DNA from: Aegilops tauschii subsp. strangulata
Taxonomy: Eukaryota > Streptophyta > Magnoliopsida > Poales > Poaceae
Assembly: GCF_002575655.3 (NCBI RefSeq)
Contig: NC_053040.3
Location: forward strand, 355,568,267-355,632,266
Direction: 5' to 3'
Length of the DNA: 64,000 nt
The translations under genes were made by a program, and so were the position numbers. Shown one piece after another: positions 11,963 through 24,400 of this stretch (the first letter of the stretch is position 1; every line of letters begins with the position of its first letter). Under the pieces are notes generated by a model. It saw only the letters and a list, made by a program, of their open reading frames with translations. It was not told the origin of the DNA and did not search any database.

Positions 11963-12878
11963 TCACATGGGTATGGGCACTCCCCTTGGCAACTGCCAAG
12001 CTTGGGGGAGATGCCCCGGTATCGTATCACCATCACACTCCTATATTTACCGTTTTTCTTAGTTCGATCCTATTAGTAGTATCTTGATCTAGTAGAATAA
12101 AGTTTTGGTATGATCTAGTTTTGAGTTTTGCTTTATGATCCCTCTATGTAATCTAGTCCGTGAGCTATATAATAAAGATTAGTGTTGAGTCAAGGGCTTG
12201 ATTATTTTGCTATGATCTTGAGTGAATAAAAGAGAAAAAAAGAGAATAAAAAGAAACAAAGAGATCATATTGATCTTATTGAGAGTAATGACTTCACATA
12301 GAAAGAGTATGATGATTAAAAATGTTGAGAGTTGACAAACATAGCTTTGGTCATTGTTGCAATTAATAGGAAGTAATATAGAAAGAGAGGTTTCACATAT
12401 AAATATACTATCTTGGACATCTTTTATGATTGGGAGCATTCATTAAAATATGACATGCTAAAGAGTTGATGTTGGACAAGGAAGACAACGTAATGGGTTA
12501 TGTTTTCTTATATCTGAGATAAAGTATATTGTCATGGATCATCCAACATGTTGAGCTTGCCTTTCCCCCTCATGCTAGCCAAATTCTTTGCACCAAGTAG
12601 AGATACTACTTGTGCTTCCAAAAACCCTTAAACCAGTTTTACCATGAGAGTCCACCATATCTACCTATGGATTGAGTAAGATCCTTCAAGTAAGTTGTCA
12701 TCGGTGCAAGCAATAAAAATTGCTCTCTAAATATGTATGATTGATTGGTGTGGAGGAAATAAGCTTTATACGATCTTCTGATGTGGAAGAAATAAAAGCG
12801 ACGGACTGCATAATAAAGGTTCATATCACAAGTGGCAATATAAAGTGACGTTCTTTCGCATTAAGATTTTGTGCATCC
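11963..12878. other. Athila 3' non-coding region, left of the nested Tat element
   Basis: AT-rich and without a credible ORF. It contains cttgggggag-type purine motifs (about 12000). Interrupted at 12883/26606, where the Tat element inserted. Confidence 0.7.
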
Positions 12879-12883
12879 AACCC

Positions 12884-13418
12884 TGTTGGGGATATTACTA
12901 CTAGGTGTAAACCGGCCGAGATAGCCGGGTTATCCCCATAAAGGATTGTTTATGCTTAAAGCCCATGAAGACAAGGATAAAGCGGATTATTACAGAGACT
13001 TGAAGGCCCAAGGCTCAAAGGTAGATTAAGGCCTGTAGTTATAAACCGCCATGTAATTCATGACTTGTATTATAAGGTATGGCGAAGTAGAGACCGGGCC
13101 GGTATGTGTATAAACCGGCGTCGGGACTCTGTAAGCCGGCGGGCGTTGACCTGTGTATATAAAGGCACGACCCGGCGGCGGTTCAAGGAGGACAGGTAAC
13201 AACTCGAGACTCAGGCGAAGCATATTTGCTCCCTGATCATCGAGACCCCGGCAATTCCATCACAACTAGACGTAGGCTTTTACCTTCATCATAAGGGGCC
13301 GAACTAGTATAAAACTCTCGTGTCCCTTGTCCGGTTTAACCCCTTTAAGCTAACCCGTTGCGATGGCTCCACGACTAAGTCCTTTCGCTAGGACATCTGC
13401 CGTGACAATTCCACGACA
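12884..13418 (+). repeat. Tat element left LTR
   Basis: 535 bp, same length as the right LTR. A tatataaagg TATA-like sequence lies at about 13158-13167. An ATG at 13363 opens a frame that passes out of the LTR through the PBS into gag. Confidence 0.95.
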
Positions 13419-15942
13419 GTTGGCGCCCACCGTGGGGCTATCGCACGATGGTTTCGAGTTCTTGAAGGGCAATTTCGAAGGGCTCAAGGGATACGCCATG
13501 GGCCGGATGACCAAGAGTCGTCGCGGCAAGCTCTACATCGACGACGCAGGCTGGGGCCCCGAGGCCGGCTCAATCGAGTATGGGTACCGGGTCCCCTTTG
13601 GAGGAATTCATGTCTTCATCGGCAAGATCGGCGAACCGGGCCCTGAGCCGGACATCTGCACTGACCTCATCGAGACGGCTCAGCGTGCAAGCCCTGCCCG
13701 GGTTCAGCCCGCCGTGAAGCGGGCGTTCGTAGGCTTCATTAATGGTGCGGAACTTGAACCGCCGTCCGATGGCGAGACCGTCGTCCACTCAGATGACGAG
13801 TCATCCACCGGGGAGACCGAGTCACTGTACCAACTGCAAGATGGCCAGTTTGGGGGCTATTCCGATGGCGACAGTATTCCGGACCCCTTTGAACCAGCAA
13901 ACCGGGTTGCGATCTTCATGGCTGGAACTCAGCCCACGTTGCAATCTTCAACCGCGGCAGCAATAATTTCCGGATCGGCAGCTGGGGCGGGAGGCCCCGC
14001 GCGCCGGCCGGCCCAAATCCTGTCCGATCTGTTGGACGCCTGGACGGCCTTACTGACCACACAAGTTACCGCCGAGACACGAGATCAGCATAATGCGGAG
14101 GTGGCGAAACTGCAGGATCAGATAAATCAAGCTAAGGAGGACTTAGCGGCTGAAGAAACCAGGATGGCTCAGGAGCGGGTCGCTTTAGAGGCACAAGCAC
14201 AGCGAATTCAGGCGGAAAATTATCGACTCCTGTTGGATCAGAACGCTTCAAACGACGTGTTAAGGAGAAGGCATCAGTCACGACTACCACTGGTTTATGA
14301 GGCAATGAATCTCTTTGGAACACCGGGAGCAGGAACCAGTAATCCGGCAGCGGTGAACCGGATTGAGGCGGCGAGGACCGGAGCACCGGATCAGCCACGG
14401 ATGACGGATCCCCCTCGAAGGACCCATAACCCGCTGCAGATTGTACCGGCACCGCCGGGTCACTTCTCCACCCCTTTGGATAATATGATCACGGCCGCAT
14501 CACGATTAGCTGCTATCCCAATGGAGGGTGAATCCCCAGCGGCAGTTGAGACGCGGCGTGCTAGGGATCTTCTTCAGACGGCTATGATGCAGCAGCAGGC
14601 TTATTCATACAGCCGAGACAGAATTCATTCAACCCCACGCCTGAGCCGGAGTTATAGCAGGCACATTGATGAACCGGCTGTGTCAAGCAGTGCGCGGAAC
14701 CGAGACGCTCCTCGAGGGCCTAATCCGGCGCGTGGTGGGGCACATGCTCAGGATGCGGTGAACAACGGAGCACGTCGTGAAGCCGAGTTAGCTGCGCAGG
14801 ACCGTCAACTCACTCCGGCTCATCCGGTAGTTTCCGTGGAGCAAGTCCTTACTTTCATATCTTGGGGGGTGCCCTACCTCATCCCGGCTTTGCGCAATGT
14901 ACGGCTGCCCAAGGATTTCAAGGGCCCCCGTAAGGTGCCTAATTACACCGCTGATTTGCCTCTCGAGTCATGGATCGAGAGTTATGAGATGGCTATGGAG
15001 ATGTTAGATGTGGATGAAGCGGCCTGCGCGAAATATTTTACTATGATGTTGGATGGAACAGCTCGCACATGGTTGAAAGGCTTACCAGTTAATTTCATCG
15101 AGACATGGGCTGAGTTGAAAGCCCGGTTTATAGCAAACTTCAAAGACACGTGCAAGCAACCTATGTCAATTGTGGACTTAGCCGCCTGCGTCCAGGGAGA
15201 AGGAGAGTCAACGACCCATTGGGTGCGCCGGGTTTCGGAGATCTTACACTCTTCGGATCGCATCAAAGCCGACTCGGCGATTATAACATTGGAGGGGAAT
15301 TGTCGTTTTCAGCCTTTAAAGTTGAAGTTGGGACGGCTCAAGCGTCACTGCAATGATATAGGAACACTTATGGCTGCTCTGGTTAAGTATGTTGATTCTG
15401 ATAGTACCAAGGACCCCGAGTCTGACGATGACAAGCCGGGGAAGGGAAAGAAGAGCGGCAACGCCAAGGGGCAGCAGCATAACCCGACGGGCCACAATAA
15501 TAATGGTAAGCGCAAAGCAGATCATAATTCAGGTTTTGTGGCTAACACCAATACACAGGGTAATGGTCAGTGTCGTAAAGGAAAGCCGCCCCCGAGAAGG
15601 GCAGAGCCCAGTCCTAATCCGGAGCACCTGAATTACCTGTTGAACCAGCCCTGCCCGAAGCATCCTGGAACGCCGGATAAACCAACCACGCACCTCTGGA
15701 AAGATTGTTATATCATGCGAGAATTCAAAAATTCAGACCTCTTCCAGAATGATCATGGACCCTCCGACGGTTCAGGACCCGGGTCCTATGGCCGGGTTAT
15801 GGAGGAGGCAACCCCGGTTCAGGATTCCAAGGCAATCAGGGCGGACATGGCAATCAAGGCAATCACAGCAACCAGGGTGGTTATAGCCAACAAGGACCGC
15901 AGCAGCAACAGTCAGGGTACCAAAGTCACCCAAAGCAGTTGA
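13363..15942 (+). pseudogene. Tat element gag, long ORF with a late frame change
   Basis: 859-codon ORF. The first ATG (13363) is inside the LTR; the next plausible starts, for example Met at about 13498, are in the internal region, so the true start is open. Residues about 225-310 are rich in Gln, Glu and Ala (coiled-coil-like). The Gag core is at about residues 525-650 (WIESYEMAMEMLDVDEAA, RTWLKGLP, WAELKARFIANFKDTCKQP). Basic and Asn/Gly-rich segments follow, and no CCHC knuckle is seen. Near 15770-15800 the frame changes: the other frame is Gly/Gln-rich and runs directly into protease, so gag and pol were probably one frame and the stop at 15940 follows an indel. Confidence 0.88.
13420..13437 (+). 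other. Tat element primer binding site
   Basis: TGGCGCCCACCGTGGGGC directly follows the LTR with one base between, and is of the kind seen in Grande/Tat-type elements. It lies inside the open gag frame. Confidence 0.8.
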
Positions 15943-18900
15943 ATGGTGGACAGTACCACGTTTTCACCACCAGCTTATGCAAACGTGATCAGAAGCTTCA
16001 TAAGCGAGCAGTGAACTCGGTTGAACCGGCAGTGCCTCATTATTTACGGTGGTCTGAGCAGCCTGTCGTCTGGAGCCGAGAGGATCACCCGCCCCGGGTT
16101 GACAATCCGGGTCATTTGGCGTTGGTGGTAGCGCCTCAAGTTGGAGGTTATAAGTTCACTAAGGTGCTCATGGATGGAGGTAGCAGTATCAACATCTTAT
16201 ATTATGACACCTTCTGTCGTATGGGATTGACAGATAAGAATCTTAAACCGTCGAACACTATTTTTCATGGTGTGGTGCCCGGCAAATCAACCTATCCGGT
16301 TGGTAAAATAGCTCTGGAGGTCGCTTTTGGAGATGAGTATGACTCAAGATCAGAGACATTGACTTTCGAAGTGGTGAAAATCCAAAGCCCGTATCATGCC
16401 CTGTTTGGGCGGCCGGCTTATGCTAAGTTCATGGCACGACCCTGTTATGTTTATCTGCAGCTCAAGATGCCGGGTCATAAAGGGACTATCACAATACATG
16501 GAAGCCGCAAGATCGCTTTGGAGTGTGAGGAAGGTGATGCGGCTTATGCTGAGTCGGTTTGTGCAGCAGAAGAGTTGAAGTTTTATAAGGACAACGTTGA
16601 TCCGGCGGACATGACTTCCTTGAAGAAACCAACCACGGAGCATGATCCGGCCTTGAAGTTTAAATCGGCTGATGAGACTAAGATGGTTGATTTTGTGCCC
16701 GGCAATTCATCTAAACAGTTCATCATCAGTGCAAATTTGGATCCAAAATAGGAAAGCGCGCTCATCGAGTTCGTCTGTGAGAATCGGGATATCTTTGCAT
16801 GGAAGCCTGCTGACATGCCAGGTGTACCGAGGGAACTCACTGAGCACACCCTTAATATTGATCCCAAGTTTAAACCGGTCCGACAATTCCTTCGCCGGTT
16901 CAATGAAGAGAGGCGCAAGGCTATTGGTGAGGAGGTAGCCCGGCTCTTGCCGGCGGGGTTCATTGTTGAAGTTTTTCATCCGGAGTGGTTGGCTAATCCG
17001 GTGCTAGTGCTTAAGAAAAATGGCACCTGGCGTATGTGTGTAGATTACACGGACCTGAACAAAGCATGTCCGACAGATCCTTTTGCCCTCCCCCGTATCG
17101 ATCAATCATTGATGCTACGGCGGGTTGTGAGCGTTTGAGTTTTCTGGATGCTTATTCAGGTTATCATCAGATTAAGATGGCAGTTAAGGACCAGGAGAAG
17201 ACAACTTTTATAACTCCCTTTGGAGCCTTCTGCTATGTGTCTATGCCCTTTGGGCTCAAGAGTGCCCAGGCAACTTATCAGCGTTGTGTTCAGAATTGTC
17301 TTCATAACCAGATTGGGTGCAACGTCCATGCTTATGTGGATGATATTGTGGTGAAGTCCAGGAAGGAGGAAACATTAATAGATGATTTAAAGGAGACCTT
17401 TGATAACCTCCGGGTTTATAAGATGATGCTCAACCCGGCCAAGTGTGTTTTTGGTGTGCCAGCAGGCAAGCTTCTGGGTTTTCTGGTATCTAACAGGGGC
17501 ATTGAAGCTAATCCGAAGAAGATCAAGGCTATTACTTCGCTGACTAAACCAAAGTGCATCAACGATGTTCAGCGACTTGCAGGCCGGATTGCAGCATTGA
17601 GCCAGTTTATAAGTCATCTCGGGGAGAAGGCCATCCCTTTATATCAAATGCTGAAGAAAACGGACAACTTTGTCTGGAGTGATGCGGCTAATGAAGCGTT
17701 TGAGGCTATGAAGCGGCAGCTTGCCGAACCACCTGTTCTTGTTGCTCCCATGGACAAGGAACCATTGCTGTTATATGTGGCTGCTAATGCTCGATCTGTC
17801 AGCGTGGCTATTGTGGTGGAGCGCAAGGAGGCAGGAAAGGAGTATCCGGTTCAACGGCCGGTTTATTATATCAGTGAGGTGCTCATTGAGTCAAAACAGA
17901 GATATCCACATTGGCAGAAGCTTGTATATGGGGTTTTTATGGCGAGCCGGAAGCTGAAGCAATACTTCTAGGGCCATCCCATTACTGTGGTCAGTTCGGC
18001 TCCTTTGGGAGATATCATCCAGAACAGAGAAGCGACCGGCCGGGTCGCTAAGTGGGCTATTGAGCTTGGGCCTCACGGAGTAAAATATATGCCTCGCGCA
18101 GCCGTCAAGTCTCAAGCACTCGTGGACTTCATCAATGACTGGATAGAGTTGCAGGTGCCGGAGGATAGACCGGATAACACATACTGGACAATTCATTTCG
18201 ACGGATCCAGGCAATTGGAGGGCTCGGGGGCTGGAGTGGTTCTTACTTCCCCTCGAGGTGACAAATTTTGTTATGTTCTCCGCTTGATGTTTCCTTGTAC
18301 TAATAATGCAGCTGAGTACGAGGCCCTGCTCCATGGTCTTCGGATGGCTAAGGAGATGAATCTGAGCCGGGTTAAATGTTTTGGTGATTCGGACCTAGTG
18401 GCTCAACAAGTTTTTGGTACTTGGGATTCCAAGGACCCCCTCATGGCAGCGTATCGTCGAGAGGTGGATACTGTTGCAGGTCATTTCAAGGGTTATCAGG
18501 TTGATCATGTAGACTGGCAAAAGAATGAAGCGGCGGACGCCTTAAGCCGGTTGGGATCCCAGCGTAAACCGGTGCCGCCCAATGTTTTCCTTGATGTTTT
18601 GCATAACCCGTCGGTCAAGCTACCCACGGAGGAGGACTTAGCTATTCCTGATCCGGAGGCTCAGTTGGTGGCAGCACTTCATGTCACCCCGGATTGGACG
18701 ATCCCGTATTTAGCATATATGAACTGGGGTGAATTACCAGAGGATGAAGTTCTGGCCAGACAGATAATCCGGTGTTCTAAGTCCATGACTATTGTCAACG
18801 GCGAGCTACATCATTGCAGTATCTCAGGGGCTTTTCAACGTTGTGTTTCTCCTGAAGAAGGTCGTGAAATTTTACGTGAGATTCACGAAGGTGATTGTGG

Positions 18901-19954
18901 TCATCATGTCGGTTCAAAGTCCTTGGTGGCTAAGGCTTTTTGTCATGGTTTCTATTGGCTGACGGCTCATGCTGATGCTGAGGACTTGGTCAAAAAGTGT
19001 GATGGCTGTCAGAAGTTTGCACGCCGAGCTCATGTTCCGGCTCAGGAGCTGAGGATGATTCCAATTACCTGGCCGTTTGTAACCTGGGGGCTTGATATGG
19101 TTGGACCCTTTAAGAGATCTAAGGATAAGAAGACCCACCTTTTGGTGGCGGTTGACAAATTTACCAAGTGGGTGGAGGCAGAGCCAGTTAGCAAATGTGA
19201 TGCAGCCATAGCGGTTCAATTTATGAAGAAGGTGATATTCCGTTTTGGTTATCCACACAGCATTATAACAGACAATGGCACAAATCTTTCCAAAGGTGCT
19301 ATGGAGGAGTTCTGTCAAAGAGAGCATATCCGTCTGGATATCTCTTCAGTGGCCCACCCCCAATCTAATGGTCAAGCGGAGAGAGCTAATCAGGAAATCT
19401 TGAAGGGGATCAAGCCCCGGCATATGGTTCCTTTGCAGAGGACACCGGGTTGTTGGGTTGAGGACCTGCCTTCCGTTTTATGGAGCATTAACACCACCCC
19501 CAATAGATCCACGGGTTATACACCCTTCTTCATGGTTTATGGAGCAAAAGCTGTCCTTCCAAGTGATATTCGTCATGACTCACCTCGAGTGGCAGCTTAT
19601 GTTGAAGCAGATAATGAAAGAGCACGCCAGGATGCGTTGGACCTGTTGGATGAGAAACGGGACGTAGAGGCGGCTCGCTCGGCGATTTATCAGCAAGACT
19701 TGCGGCGTTATCACAGTCGCCGGATTAAAACCAGAACTTTTCAAGAAGGCGATCTGGTGCTCCGGCTTATCCAAGATCAGACTGATATGCACAAGTTATC
19801 CCTGCCTTGGGAAGGGCCCTTTGTGGTCAGCAAGAATCTGAACAATGGATCATATTACCTCATCGATGTTCGAGAGCATAAAGACTCCCACAAGTCAGAG
19901 GAGGAGACGATCCGGCCGTGGAACATAGTTCATCTACGGTCGTACTACACCTGA
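15939..19954 (+). pseudogene. Tat element pol: protease, RT, RNase H, second RNase H, integrase
   Basis: Protease LMDGGSSINILY at about 16168. RT about 16850-17420 with SFLDAYSGYHQIKM and YVDD at 17333-17344. RNase H about 17640-17970. A second RNase H-like domain about 18175-18550 (IHFDGSRQ, NNAAEYEALLHGL, CFGDSDLV). Integrase about 18880-19520 with DCGHHVGSKS...CDGCQ, IITDNGTNLSKG and HPQSNGQAERANQE. It ends at a normal-looking TGA 19952-19954. Breaks: TAG at 16749-16751 and 17969-17971 (both explainable as CAG to TAG) and a one-base frame change near 17100-17115. Otherwise well preserved. Confidence 0.93.
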
Positions 19955-21456
19955 GCCGTAGGCTCCTATCATGTACATATTTTGACGATGTATATATTAT
20001 GATCAATGCAATAAACTGGAGCCCCAGCTAAAGCGGGGTATCTGTTGTCTTTCTCATATCATGAGTGGTTACACGGAGGATTCTGTTTGTGAAGCAACAT
20101 CCGGTTTACAGCTATCTATTCAATATAAGTCACTTGGGGGCTTGGTCGTATTCGAACCATAGCTACACCTCTTGGCTGGCTCAAAAGCCACGACATTGAG
20201 TCACTTGGGGGCTTGGTCGTATTCGAACCATAGCTACACCTCTTGGCTGGCTCAAAAGCCACGATAGTAAGTCACTTGGGGGCTTGGTCGTATTCGAACC
20301 ATAGCTACACCTCTTGGCTGGCTCAAAAGCCACGATAGTAAGTCACTTGGGGGCTTGGTCGTATTCGAACCATAGCTACACCTCTTGGCTGGCTCAAAAG
20401 CCACGACATTAAGTCACTTGGGAGCTTGGTTGAGTTCAACCATAGCTACACCTTTTGGCTGGCGCAATGCCACTACTTAGGGGCCAAAGAGTGTTGTCAA
20501 GAACAACTCAAACATAGGCACCCGTTGAGCACACCTCAAAATGTTGCTTGGGGATTCTTTGCTATCAAAGTGAACAAAGAAATCTACACTTGCAATAGGC
20601 TACCCGTTGAGCCGTGGCTTGGAAGCCTGGTATATATACCTAAAACCCCGGGTTAACCTGCCTTCATTAAGTAAGTCACTCTGCCCAGGTAAGCCTGGTA
20701 TGACCCGCCAACTTGACAAGTCAATCGCATATGACCCTGAACTTGTCAATGATAGACCGGCGATTGGTTAAAGACTGAGGACCATCTTAAAAGGCTTTGT
20801 AAAACGGTTTAACTCAGTGGCCTGACAGCCCTTGAAAAGCCTCAACTACAAGTTTTTCTTTATTCTCTGGTTTTTTTTATTGGTCAATTTTGTTTTTCTC
20901 CCTTATTAAAGTTTTGAGCTAAACCGGCATCCAATGGCCCGGCCTGATTGTATGTCATCTGTATAAACCGGTGTATTTAACCCGGCCTGGAGTTAACTAT
21001 AATTTGCCAGGATGATCATCCGGTGTTTATCATAACCCGACGTCGCTTGTTTTTTACCAGCGTAACATGGTTTGAGTTATCAATGCTCAATACTTGGGTT
21101 GTCACCCTTATTACAAAAATGTTGGTAAACCAACAAGGTGATTCAATATCACAGGTATGATATGTTTCATATTTAATTGTTTAAAGCTATGGTTATCAAC
21201 CTTGGCTATATAAATTGGGCATTATGACCCGTCCAGCGGTAAACCGCCAGGACAGTTTTCACTTTGTTTTATGCAGAAACAGGGCTGTATCAAACCGATA
21301 AAAATCATGAGCAAATATAGCATGATGGATTAATAATATTGTGTGCAACAAGTATGCACGATGGCATATCAGATCAGTTGTTCAAGCTAGCCTATTACAA
21401 GGCGTTTCGACTGCCCAAAAGAATGATTGTTTTTCAAGGATAACAAAAGGAACAAA
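19955..21456. other. Tat element spacer between pol and the antisense gene
   Basis: No credible coding region. It holds the 71-bp repeat and frequent aaccgg/ccggttta motifs, which recur through the whole element. It probably serves as the 3' flank of both pol and the convergent antisense gene. Confidence 0.7.
20128..20480 (+). repeat. 71-bp tandem repeat, five copies
   Basis: Units start with agtcacttggg at 20128, 20199, 20270, 20341 and 20412, exactly 71 bp apart. The first four are nearly identical and the last is degenerate. Each carries cttgggggct followed by ggtcgtattcgaaccatag and cttggctggctcaaaagcc. It lies between pol and the antisense gene. Confidence 0.95.
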
Positions 21457-24400
21457 TTAAACCGAGTTCCGGTTGATGGGAAGGTTGCGGATCTTCCTGC
21501 GCCGGTTCATCCTCCTTCTCTCGGCCAATGGCTGGAAGTCAATAGTTGTCCAATCAATCCCTGTTAAGGCTTGAAAGACAGTTTCGTCGTGTATCAGATC
21601 AGACGGTTCAACATCCGGAGCGTAAGTATACTTACGGATCGGTGGGATCAGATTTTCCACATCATAAGTTGGAGCACTTATTCGCTTGCCGCTGGCATCG
21701 TATACATTCTGATAACTTGACAAGTTAGTATCTTCAGCCAATTTACTTGCCAGTGGTCGCATCTCTCTCGTGATAGCCCGGAGATCATCGTTGCTGAATT
21801 CTGAACTGTCCTCTTTTTGACCCGGGTAACCATTACCAATGTCTTCTGGATCAAGGTCAGAGATCCAGGCCTTGGCACGCGTCAGTGCAGTAAGGGCACC
21901 GGACCTAGCAGCGGATTTCTTCAATTCCACAATCCGGGCAGGCATCATAGCCAATTTTCCCAGTGTTTCCTTGATTAGCGATGGTGGCGGATGGTTATTG
22001 GAAGCTGCGCAGATGGCCCGTTGCGCGCCGGTATAAAGCTGCTCTGCCAAAGTATAGATGGCCTTCAATCTTTTGCGCATATCTGTGCCAAGATGAGTAA
22101 CACGGCTACCTGCAAAAGGATCCAATTTATATTAAACCAGAAGTTTTTATAGCTGGTGTTGTGACAGATTGGTGACGAGGTTGTTACCAAAGATGGCAGA
22201 GGCCATAGCATCAATCTGCCGCTTCAGGCTGCTCAGCTCTTCTGTGGCCGGTTTAAGGGCGTTCTCCGCATCTTCTGCCCGCTTTAACAAGGTGGTCTTT
22301 TCAGTTGCCCAATCTGCCCGTTCACCTTTGAAGAATTCCTTCAGCTGCTCCATGGTTGTTAAAGCGGTGGTCAGCTCGCTCTTAACTTTGCAAGTTTCGT
22401 CCACCTGAGACTTGATGTTTCCTTGGAGATCAGTGATTTGGGAGTCTTTTTTGGACAATTCAGCCTGCAAGCATACAGATAATAAGTTAGCATTACAACA
22501 TTTAAAGTCCCAAGCACATAACAAGTTATCTCCTTGACACTTGGGGGCTAATGCGGATTGCTTCTGATCAACTATTCATTTAAAGTCCCAAGCACATAAC
22601 AAGTTATCTCCTTGACACTTGGGGGCTAATGCGGATTGCTTCTTATCAGCTATTCATTTAAAGTTTCAAGCACATAACAAGTTATCTACTTGATACTTGG
22701 GGGCTAATCTGTATTCATTCAGATTCAGATGGATGGTCATCATTATAAGTGGTGAGATTAATAGGATGTACCAGTTTATTCTAAAAGAAATAAGCCGGTT
22801 CATGAGGGCTACACCAGCTAAATGTAAATATCGATTCAAGGCCCGGTTCAAACCAATGTTATGAACCGGCCCTTGGGGGCTACTAGAGATGATATATTGG
22901 ACCAGTTTTGACAAAAGGACTATTGGAATATTTACGCAAAGGGAAGGTGACATTTACCTCATACCGCTCCTTCATCAGGCCTATTAAACCGGCTTCAAAG
23001 TCGCGGTTTGCATACAGGCGGTTTAAAAAACCAGAGTGTAGCTCTTGAGCGCTGAGGTTGGAATAGTTGGATAGCTCGGATTTCCATTTCCCTTTATCCA
23101 TAGCAGAAATTTCTTTGGCGCTATGCTTTGATAAAGCGACAGGACGACCAGGGGAGCTGAAACCAAGGCCAGTTACGACAACATCGTCGTCTATAATTTT
23201 GGCAGGGCTTGGCGGTTTATCAGATTCTTTAGCCGGGCTAGGCGGATCAACAGTTGGACTAAGGGGATCAGCTGACTGGCTTGGCGGATTATTTTCTACC
23301 GGTTCAATAAGTGTATCAGTTGCTTGAGGTTCCGGATTATCAGTAACAGTGTCAGCCTCCGGGTCAATAGCCTCTGGGGTTTTCTCCGGCTCGATAGCCG
23401 GCTCATGGTCGGTTAGCTTGTTCAATTTAGCCTTCTTGCTTGGTCTGGCTTTAGCACTAAAAAAGAGAGCAGACATGAAGATCAATATGATAAAATATTA
23501 CAAGACCAAAGAGTTAAGAGTATGTTATGATTACCCAAGGACGGTTTTCAGAGGAGGAAGTTGTGTCGCTGACGACTCGCCGGACGATGAATGGGAAGTT
23601 CCCTGATAATTTGAGTCAGACGGATTAAGAGGATATCGGATGTAACCCGCCATAGGGTAAAGGGTGTCAGGAGTATAAGCAACCTCTTGGCGGCGTTTGT
23701 GAACCGGCGAATTTGGTAAACCGGAGGAGGACACCACTTGGCCGCTATGTCGAGTTGTGCGGCGAGCTTCATGCTGATGTGTCTTTAAAAGAAAGTGCGG
23801 GTCCACATAAGAAAGAGGGCATGAAAATTTTACTTTCCGAATGGCTCGATGGATTCTTGGTACTAGCACAGGATCGGAATCAGAAGAAAGAATAGTTACC
23901 TCATCAGCATGGCTGGCTTCCGCTTCATCCTGAGAATGATCATTGTCAATAAGGTGTATAAAAAGTGAACTGAGTGAGTCAAGTTCTACCTCTGAATCCG
24001 GATCATCTTCAGTAATAGGCTCGGATGGTTCAACGTTCCTTCTTTTGCTGGCTTTTTTGAAGCCTTGATCTTAATCCGAGGATTCTTTATCGGTTTATCT
24101 TGTGATTTTCTCTTCCAGAATGGATCATCGGCCTGTATAGACAAATAATAAGTCATCAAAGGAAAATTTTAACAAAGGATGGTTAAAGGCATGAATACGG
24201 AAGATTATACCTTTGGCGGTTTATTGGCAGCATAGAAAGGACTGAGCCCGGTTTTGCTGCATGCGCCTATTGGTTCATTAAGCATCTTTTTAACAGCTTT
24301 AGTGACTTCATCATCAGTCAGCTGGATGTCAATATGGCGTTGCGGGTCTTTCAGATCCCCTGTGTATTCACACATTAAACCGGGCCGCCGGCTTAAAGGT

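Noticed and set aside
20128..20480. Possible CRISPR array
   Set aside because: The whole 71-bp unit is repeated without unique spacers, in a plant retrotransposon. It is a tandem repeat.
23899..23900. Splice donor (GAG followed by GTAACT) in the antisense gene
   Set aside because: The reading frame continues through this site in agreement with the downstream sequence, so an intron is not needed.
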